10,603 bases of DNA from Patescibacteria group bacterium (GTDB lineage Bacteria; Patescibacteriota; Minisyncoccia; Minisyncoccales; CG1-02-41-26). The stretch spans positions 1 to 10,603 of the forward strand of contig JAHCRD010000011.1 of assembly GCA_020148085.1 (NCBI GenBank). Direction: 5' to 3'. Shown one piece after another: positions 7,189-10,603 of this stretch. Both the position numbers and the translations under genes were made by a program. The stretch's first letter is position 1. Each line of letters begins with the position of its first letter. Below the pieces are notes generated by a model. It was not told the DNA's origin. It did no database searches and saw nothing but the letters and a program-made list of their open reading frames with translations.

Positions 7189-7923
7189 TTAAGCTGACAA
7201 TTTTTCTAATTTGCTGATGATTGGCTTTAAATTTCCTGCCATTATTTTTTCAATATTGTGCCAGGTTTTTTTTATTCGGTGGTCAGTGATTCTGTCTTGG
7301 GGGAAATTGTAAGTCCTTATTTTTTCTGCTCTTTCCGAGGAACCAATTTGTAGTTTTCTTTCTTGTGCTCTGGCAGTTTCAACTTTTTCTCTCGCTTGAG
7401 CAAAAAGTTTGGCTTCCAAAATCGCTAGAGCTGCTTTTTTATTTTCTTCAAGATTTCTTGAAGCTTGGCAGGAGGTAACAATACCTGTTGGCAAGTGCCT
7501 GATACGGACAGCGGTTTGGCGCTTGTTAACATACTGACCTCCAGGACCTGAGGCTTTGTAAAAATCCATTTTGAGTTGAGAGGAGTTCAGCTTAATCTGG
7601 GTAGGTCGGGGCTCGGGCAAAACAGCAACTGAAGCTGTTGAGGTGTGAATTCGGTTTCCCTTTTCTGTTTTTGGTATTCTTTGGACTCGATGAACCCCCC
7701 CCTCATATTTCATTTTTGAAAAAACTTGACCATTTTTTAAGCGAAAAATTATTTGCTTAAAACCCCCAAGTTCTGAAATACTTGAATCAAAAATTTCTTG
7801 CTTCCATCCTTTGGAAGCCCCATATTTTGAATACATCTTAAAAAGGTCTTTAGCAAAAAGAGCGGCTTCTTCTCCACCTGCCCCAGCTCTTATTTCAATG
7901 ATTACTGAAGAGTTGTTATTCAT
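7189..7923 (-). CDS. prfA: Peptide chain release factor 1, short form lacking domain 1
   Basis: Terminates translation at UAA and UAG. The 244 residues align with E. coli RF1 (360 residues) only from about its residue 115, at the domain 2 start FLEVRAGTGGDEAALF, here IIEIRAGAGGEEAALF. Domain 2 keeps the tripeptide anticodon as PKT (84-86) in HRVQRIPKTE, which is the PxT type of RF1 and not the SPF of RF2. Domain 3 has the catalytic GGQ (128-130), whose Gln is methylated by PrmC in other bacteria. Domain 4 retains RTYNFPQDRITDHR. The helical domain 1, which contacts the L11 stalk and RF3, is missing and cannot be hidden upstream, because the ATG overlaps the rpmE stop (ATGA). PrfH-type factors also lack domain 1, but the PxT motif argues for true RF1. 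An 8-G tract encodes Gly75-Gly76. Confidence 0.92.
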   Translation of the reverse strand: MNNNSSVIIEIRAGAGGEEAALFAKDLFKMYSKYGASKGWKQEIFDSSISELGGFKQIIFRLKNGQVFSKMKYEGGVHRVQRIPKTEKGNRIHTSTASVAVLPEPRPTQIKLNSSQLKMDFYKASGPGGQYVNKRQTAVRIRHLPTGIVTSCQASRNLEENKKAALAILEAKLFAQAREKVETARAQERKLQIGSSERAEKIRTYNFPQDRITDHRIKKTWHNIEKIMAGNLKPIISKLEKLSA

Positions 7924-8153
7924 GTTTTGTTTTTCTTTTTTTTAATCTCTGTTTTTTTAGCCAATCTCTTTTTGAATTTTTCAACTCTTCCAGCGGTGTC
8001 AATTATTTTTTCTTTGCCAGTGTAGAAGGGATGGCATTTGAAACAGATTTCAGTCTCAATGGATTCTCGAGTTGAGCCAATTTCAAAATTATTGCCACAA
8101 GCGCAGTGAACTTTTGCTTTGGGGTAATATTTTGGATGTATATCTTTTCGCAT
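7920..8153 (-). CDS. rpmE: Large ribosomal subunit protein bL31, zinc-binding form
   Basis: 50S protein that bridges the central protuberance and the 30S head. 77 residues, near the usual ~70. MRKDIHPKYYP is the family N-terminus. Cys17, Cys19, Cys37 and Cys40 (CAC...CFKC) form the zinc site of the C+ type, so its expression may be swapped for a C- paralogue under zinc limitation if one exists. HPFYTGKEKIIDTAGRVEKFKKR is the conserved second half, followed by a Lys-rich tail. It is first in a two-gene minus-strand operon with prfA, a widespread pairing. The predicted transcription start lies only about three bases before the ATG. Confidence 0.96.
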   Translation of the reverse strand: MRKDIHPKYYPKAKVHCACGNNFEIGSTRESIETEICFKCHPFYTGKEKIIDTAGRVEKFKKRLAKKTEIKKKKNKT

Positions 8154-8162
8154 AACATTAGC

Positions 8163-8191
8163 ATTTTATCTCATTGGTGTTGAAAAATCAA
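8163..8191 (-). promoter_or_regulatory. Promoter of rpmE-prfA
   Basis: On the minus strand -35 TTGATT (8186-8191), a 17-base spacer and -10 TAAAAT (8163-8168). The start would fall near 8156, giving a leader of about 3 bases before the rpmE ATG. The -35 box directly abuts the -35 box of the rpsB promoter. Confidence 0.6.
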
Positions 8192-8208
8192 GAGGAATAT
8201 TGTAAAAT
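8180..8208 (+). promoter_or_regulatory. Promoter of rpsB
   Basis: -35 TTGAAA (8180-8185), a 17-base spacer and -10 TAAAAT (8203-8208), each box 5 of 6 to the sigma-70 consensus. Transcription would begin at about 8214-8216, on the A of the rpsB ATG (8215), predicting a leaderless mRNA. Confidence 0.65.
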
Positions 8209-8214
8209 GTCTAA

Positions 8215-8919
8215 ATGGTAAAAACAAAGAAAAATGAATTTAGAATTGATATCGAAAAGATGATGGAAACTGGAGTTCATTTAGGGCATCGGATTTCAAA
8301 GCTTCATCCGAAAATGCAAGAATTTATTCTGGGGATAAGAAACACTGTCCATATAATTGATTTGCAAAAAACAGCCCAGCATTTGACAGAGGCCTTGAAG
8401 TTTATTTCTGAGGTTTTAGAGAAAAAGGGAGATTTACTTTTGGTTGGAACAAAAATTCCTCTTAAGAATTTAGTTAAAAAAATAGCCCAAGATTGTAATC
8501 TGCCCTATGTTACTGAAAGATGGCTTGGGGGAACCTTTACCAATTTTAAAATAATTCAAGAGAGAGTAAAATATTTTAAAGAGCTTGAAAAAAAGAAAAA
8601 GACTGGGGAGTTAGAAAAGTATACCAAAAAAGAAAGGCGGGGACTTGAAAAGGAATTGCAAGACCTCAGCCAGAAATTTGGAGGGATAAAAGATTTAGAA
8701 AAGATTCCAGAAGCAGTTTTTATTTGTGATATTAGCAAAGATAAATTGGCGCTGCGAGAAGCAAAAATAAAGGGGGTGAAGGTGGTGGCAATAGTTGATA
8801 CCAATGCTGATCCCACGTTGGTTGATTACCCGATTGCCGCCAATGATGATGCGGTCTCTTCGGTGAAATATATTTTGGAAAAGGTTGCTGAAGTAGTCAA
8901 GAAAGCTCGGCAAAAATAA
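8215..8919 (+). CDS. rpsB: Small ribosomal subunit protein uS2
   Basis: 30S protein at the neck near uS5, uS8 and bS1. 234 residues against 241 in E. coli. Family blocks are MMETGVHLGHRISKLHPKM, FILGIRNTVHIIDLQKT, LLVGTKI, YVTERWLGGTFTNFKII, then a Lys/Glu-rich helical hairpin (about 120-160) and AVFICDISKDKLALREA and VAIVDTNADPTLVDYPIAANDDA. The ATG at 8215 gives 15 residues before the conserved core; the next in-frame ATGs (M16, M17) sit directly at the core and would leave no N-terminal strand. The promoter places the transcription start at this ATG. tsf follows, the classical rpsB-tsf pair. Its TAA stop lies within the left arm of a long hairpin. Confidence 0.96.
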   Translation: MVKTKKNEFRIDIEKMMETGVHLGHRISKLHPKMQEFILGIRNTVHIIDLQKTAQHLTEALKFISEVLEKKGDLLLVGTKIPLKNLVKKIAQDCNLPYVTERWLGGTFTNFKIIQERVKYFKELEKKKKTGELEKYTKKERRGLEKELQDLSQKFGGIKDLEKIPEAVFICDISKDKLALREAKIKGVKVVAIVDTNADPTLVDYPIAANDDAVSSVKYILEKVAEVVKKARQK

Positions 8920-9003
8920 TTTTCTTGAGCACCAGACAACTCAAAATGTTGGGACTTCAGTCACACCCACCCACCCTCCGTGCTCAAGGAAAATTATTTT
9001 GCC
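8909..9003 (+). promoter_or_regulatory. Long imperfect hairpin with C-rich loop between rpsB and tsf (element 1)
   Basis: Arms 8909-8932 and 8980-9003 are complementary over 23 of 24 bases with one bulge on each side (GGCAAAA...CTTGAGCAC against its complement). The rpsB stop codon is inside the left arm. The 47-base loop holds small stems (CAAC/GTTG; GAC-TTCA-GTC) and a C-rich run at 8966-8979. The minus strand of that run reads GGAGGGTGGGTGGG, four G-tracts. No U-run follows, so a standard rho-independent terminator is unlikely; attenuation, RNA processing or mRNA protection are possible. It ends 21 bases before the tsf ATG. Confidence 0.75.
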
Positions 9004-9024
9004 TCGCTTTAAAAGCTTATTTCT

Positions 9025-9609
9025 ATGGTTAAAATAAATCAGCTTAGACAACTTCGTGAGCAAACTGGTATCTCCTTGATGGAGTGTAAAAAAGCCCTTG
9101 AGGAGGCTAAGGGGGATATTGAAAAGGCAAAAAAGATTTTGAGGGAGAAAGGGAAAGAGGTGCTCCGAGATAAAACTGGGAGAGAAATTTCTCAGGGAAT
9201 TGTTGAAAGTTATGTCCATCCAGGAGGAAAGATTGGGGTTTTAGTTGAGGTTCATTGTGAGACAGATTTTGTCGCCAAGAGCGAGGAATTTAAAAAGTTG
9301 GCTCATGAGATTTGTTTGCAGGTCGCTGCGATGAGACCGTTGTTTTTGAAAATGGAGGATGTTTCTCAAGATTTTTTGGATGGGGAAAGGAAGATTTATC
9401 AGAAACAATTTGCTGGAGCTGGTAAACCCCAAAAAATAATAGACCAGATTGTTGAAGGAAAATTGGAAAAATATAAAAAAGAAATTTCTCTTCTGTCACA
9501 GCCCTGGGTCCGAGATGAGACAAAAACCATAGAAGATTTAATTGGGGATTTTGTAGCAAAACTTGGAGAGAAGATAGAAGTAGCAAGGTTTGCAAGATAC
9601 GAAATTTAA
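9025..9609 (+). CDS. tsf: Elongation factor Ts
   Basis: Guanine nucleotide exchange factor for EF-Tu. 194 residues, the short form as in Thermus (196) rather than E. coli (283), so it has one core subdomain repeat. The N-terminal UBA-like domain is clear: INQLRQLREQTGISLMECKKALEEAKGD (residues 4-31). TDFV (80-83) in CETDFVAKSEEF is the motif whose Asp-Phe pair enters the EF-Tu magnesium site. The C-terminus KTIEDLIGDFVAKLGEKIEVARFARYE is typical. There is no Shine-Dalgarno (TTTAAAAGCTTATTTCT precedes the ATG). The gene is bracketed by two long hairpins of similar design, which suggests its own level of control within the rpsB transcript (inference). Confidence 0.96.
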   Translation: MVKINQLRQLREQTGISLMECKKALEEAKGDIEKAKKILREKGKEVLRDKTGREISQGIVESYVHPGGKIGVLVEVHCETDFVAKSEEFKKLAHEICLQVAAMRPLFLKMEDVSQDFLDGERKIYQKQFAGAGKPQKIIDQIVEGKLEKYKKEISLLSQPWVRDETKTIEDLIGDFVAKLGEKIEVARFARYEI

Positions 9610-9610
9610 T

Positions 9611-9686
9611 CGCTCGCTAACCCAACATTTTTTCAGCGCCCCCACCCATCCCGCACCCATGCTGAAAAAATATTGGTTAGCTCGCG
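9611..9686 (+). promoter_or_regulatory. Long imperfect hairpin with C-rich loop after tsf (element 2)
   Basis: Core arms 9616-9637 and 9661-9681 (GCTAACC...TTTTTTCAGC against its complement) match at 20 of 22 positions, with one bulged C and one C/A mismatch. CGC (9611-9613) and GCG (9684-9686) can extend the stem beyond a small internal loop. The 23-base loop (9638-9660) is C-rich; its minus strand has G-tracts GGG, GGG, GGG, GGGGG with spacers of 3, 2 and 1 bases, a full three-tetrad quadruplex motif. It starts two bases after the tsf stop and ends about 10-14 bases before the next ATG. It has no terminal U-run. Confidence 0.75.
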
Positions 9687-9695
9687 CTTATCAGC

Positions 9696-9983
9696 ATGCT
9701 TGAATTTATTGCAAAAATAATTTTAGTTGGTAGTATCCTAGGAATGGGTTTTATGATATTTAGGAAGATTCCGGTTTTGAGCAAAATCCCAGAGATTGAA
9801 ACAAAACTTTCAGAGAAAAAGGCGATTTTGACACTCTCGGTTTTGAGAGAGAAAACTAAACTTTTTAAGTCGGTTCTGAGTCAGAAAATTCATAAATTAA
9901 AAAATTTAAAGAAAGAGAAAAACTTTAAAGAAGAGGAAACCAATCTCTCAGATAATTATTGGGAGAAGATAAGAAAAGGATAA
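9696..9983 (+). CDS. Small single-pass membrane protein of unknown function
   Basis: Not recognised. 95 residues with one N-terminal membrane segment (about residues 5-23, FIAKIILVGSILGMGFMIF). A Lys-rich, mostly helical cytoplasmic tail follows (KLSEKKAILTLSVLREKTKLFKSVLSQKIHKLKNLKKEK), with a short acidic patch and DNYWEKIRKG at the end. By the positive-inside rule the tail is probably cytoplasmic. Codon use and composition resemble its neighbours. The start at 9696 is supported by the hydrophobic segment beginning at once; there is no Shine-Dalgarno. It is probably in the rpsB-tsf transcript. The amphipathic basic tail could touch nucleic acid or the inner membrane face, but this is speculation. 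Confidence 0.75.
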   Translation: MLEFIAKIILVGSILGMGFMIFRKIPVLSKIPEIETKLSEKKAILTLSVLREKTKLFKSVLSQKIHKLKNLKKEKNFKEEETNLSDNYWEKIRKG

Positions 9984-9990
9984 TAAAAAA

Positions 9991-10018
9991 TTTCTAATTT
10001 CTAATGTCTAATTTCTAA
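9991..10018 (+). repeat. Tandem 7-mer array (TTTCTAA) before tRNA-Thr
   Basis: Four consecutive heptamers TTTCTAA, TTTCTAA, TGTCTAA, TTTCTAA in the 56-base spacer between the small membrane protein and the tRNA. Each unit junction contains TCTAAT, a 5-of-6 match to a -10 box, but no matching -35 was found. Nothing else is visible in the spacer. Confidence 0.75.
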
Positions 10019-10039
10019 TAATTGATTTGATAAAATTCT

Positions 10040-10110
10040 GCCAGCGTAGTTCAATAGGAGAACAATGGTTTTGTAAACCATAAAAGTCGGTGCAAATCCG
10101 ACCGCTGGCT
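10040..10110 (+). tRNA. tRNA-Thr(UGU)
   Basis: Full cloverleaf, 71 nt. Acceptor GCCAGCG/CGCTGGC (7 bp), D stem GTTC/GAAC with a 7-base loop keeping G18-G19, anticodon stem ATGGT/ACCAT with loop TTTGTAA (anticodon UGU at 10072-10074, reads ACA), a 4-base variable region, and T stem GTCGG/CCGAC. The discriminator is U73 and CCA is not encoded, so CCA-adding enzyme is required. The T-loop is TGCAAAT instead of TTCRANY: position 55 is G, not the near-universal U. It precedes the 16S gene. Confidence 0.95.
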
Positions 10111-10111
10111 C

Positions 10112-10139
10112 TTGACATAAAATATTAAATGAGTAAAAT
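10112..10139 (+). promoter_or_regulatory. rRNA promoter
   Basis: -35 TTGACA (10112-10117, perfect consensus), a 16-base spacer and -10 TAAAAT (10134-10139). It begins one base after the tRNA 3' end. The start would be near 10146, giving a ~57-base leader before 16S. Confidence 0.7.
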
Positions 10140-10153
10140 TAAAAGGTGGACGA

Positions 10154-10164
10154 GTTCTTTTAAA
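10154..10164 (+). promoter_or_regulatory. boxA-like antitermination site in the 16S leader
   Basis: GTTCTTTTAAA resembles the bacterial rRNA boxA (E. coli TGCTCTTTAACA), which loads NusB/NusE. It sits just downstream of the predicted rRNA start, the expected place. Confidence 0.5.
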
Positions 10165-10167
10165 TTG

Positions 10168-10200
10168 AATATTTGGTTTTTCTGAGTTGCTCCGAATATT
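10168..10200 (+). other. Hairpin in the 16S leader
   Basis: AATATTTGG (10168-10176) pairs with CCGAATATT (10192-10200), nine pairs including one G-U, with a 15-base loop. It ends just before the 16S 5' end and may direct pre-16S processing or act with the boxA site. Confidence 0.5.
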
Positions 10201-10202
10201 AT

Positions 10203-10603
10203 TTTTTTGAGAGTTTGATCCTGGCTCAGGATGAATGCTGGCGGCGTGGATAAGGCATGCAAGTCGCACGACCCCGCCCTTTCGCAAGAAAAAGCGGGGG
10301 AGTGGCGAACGGGTTAGTAACACGTAGATATCTACCCTCAAGTCTAACATAATCCCGCGAAAGTGGGGCTAATATTAGATGGTCTCGCAAGAGTAAAGCT
10401 CTGGCGCTTGAGGAGGAGTCTGCGGCCTATCAGCTTGTTGGTAAGGTAACGGCCTACCAAGGCGATGACGGGTAGGGGACGTGAGAGCGTGTTCCCCAAC
10501 AGGGAAACTGAGACACGGTTCCCACTCCTACGGGAGGCAGCAGTCGAGAATATTGGTCAATGGGGGAAACCCTGAACCAGCGACGCCGCGTGCTCGAAGA
10601 AGC
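10203..10603 (+). rRNA. rrs: 16S ribosomal RNA (5' ~400 nt, runs off the window)
   Basis: The first ~400 nt of 16S. AGAGTTTGATCCTGGCTCAG (10210-10229) matches the universal 5' site, and aligning it with E. coli puts base 1 near 10203. ACTCCTACGGGAGGCAGCAG is intact near 10525. The flanks GATGAATGCTGGCGGCGTGG and GATAAGGCATGCAAGTCG, and CAGTCGAGAATATTGGTCAA after the 338 site, are of the kind seen in Parcubacteria (from memory, not a search). The V1 hairpin (CCCCGC...GCGGGG) is intact. A long open frame on the opposite strand here is not a gene. Confidence 0.97.

Noticed and set aside
7189..7923. prfA as a pseudogene
   Set aside because: All domain 2-4 motifs are intact, there is no internal stop, and the start is coupled to rpmE.
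8966..8979. Anti-Shine-Dalgarno-like CCCTCC in the element 1 loop
   Set aside because: Explained by the general C-tract composition of the loop; element 2 does not share it.
8909..9003. Rho-independent terminator after rpsB
   Set aside because: The stem and loop are far too long and no U-run follows the right arm; listed as a structured element instead.
8941..9219. Minus-strand frame over element 1 and the tsf start
   Set aside because: Its start falls in tsf and its end in the hairpin loop; no recognisable domain or initiation site.
10031..10036. TAAAAT as a -10 box for the tRNA
   Set aside because: It lies four bases before the tRNA, so transcription would start inside the tRNA; no -35 at proper distance.
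10051..10350. 99-residue open frame on the minus strand
   Set aside because: It lies antisense to tRNA-Thr and 16S rRNA, with no family resemblance.

Overview
The window looks like chromosome of a Candidate Phyla Radiation (Patescibacteria) bacterium, most likely a parcubacterium. The evidence is the 16S rRNA 5' end (a GATAAGGCATGCAAGTCG-type V1 flank and GCAGCAGTCGAGAATATTGG after the 338 region), the AT-rich, very tightly packed genes, the near absence of Shine-Dalgarno sequences, and compact versions of universal proteins such as a release factor 1 without its first domain. Five genes end in TGA with normal C-termini, so the code is standard code 11, not the UGA=Gly code of Gracilibacteria/SR1. 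No plasmid, phage, insertion sequence or CRISPR signal is visible.

Layout. From 2 to 7185 seven plus-strand genes lie head to tail with gaps from -4 to about +34 bp. They are the 3' part of AMP-forming acetyl-CoA synthetase (acs), a cysteine-rich type IV pilin-like protein, PEP synthase (ppsA), a PfkB-family kinase, a 4Fe-4S ferredoxin, ribosomal protein bL25, and a secreted coiled-coil lytic transglycosylase. From 7189 to 8153 the minus strand carries rpmE-prfA (bL31, RF1), converging on the transglycosylase with three bases between the stop codons. A 61-bp divergent promoter region at 8154-8214 drives rpmE-prfA one way and rpsB the other. The plus strand continues with rpsB, tsf and a small membrane protein. 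tsf is bracketed by two long imperfect hairpins with C-rich loops, whose complementary strand carries G-tracts. The window ends with tRNA-Thr(UGU), a strong promoter, a short leader and the first ~400 nt of 16S rRNA. No gene-free stretch exceeds about 300 bases.

How the genes fit together. acs, ppsA, the PfkB kinase and ferredoxin form a small central-carbon and redox cluster (acetate activation, pyruvate/PEP interconversion, sugar or nucleoside phosphorylation, electron carriage). It is interleaved with cell-surface genes and bL25. The right half is translation machinery: bL31, RF1, uS2, EF-Ts, tRNA-Thr and 16S.

Most of the gene content is ordinary for such a genome. The less ordinary signals are structural: (i) the twin hairpin/G-quadruplex elements around tsf; (ii) four arrays of 7-bp tandem repeats, two of them inside genes at variable protein loops; (iii) a palindromic insert inside acs; (iv) abutting divergent promoters that predict leaderless or nearly leaderless mRNAs; (v) RF1 lacking domain 1; (vi) a PEP synthase without the regulatory Thr next to its catalytic His; (vii) a tRNA-Thr with G55 in the T-loop. 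I did not see a clear new multi-gene defence or biosynthetic system.
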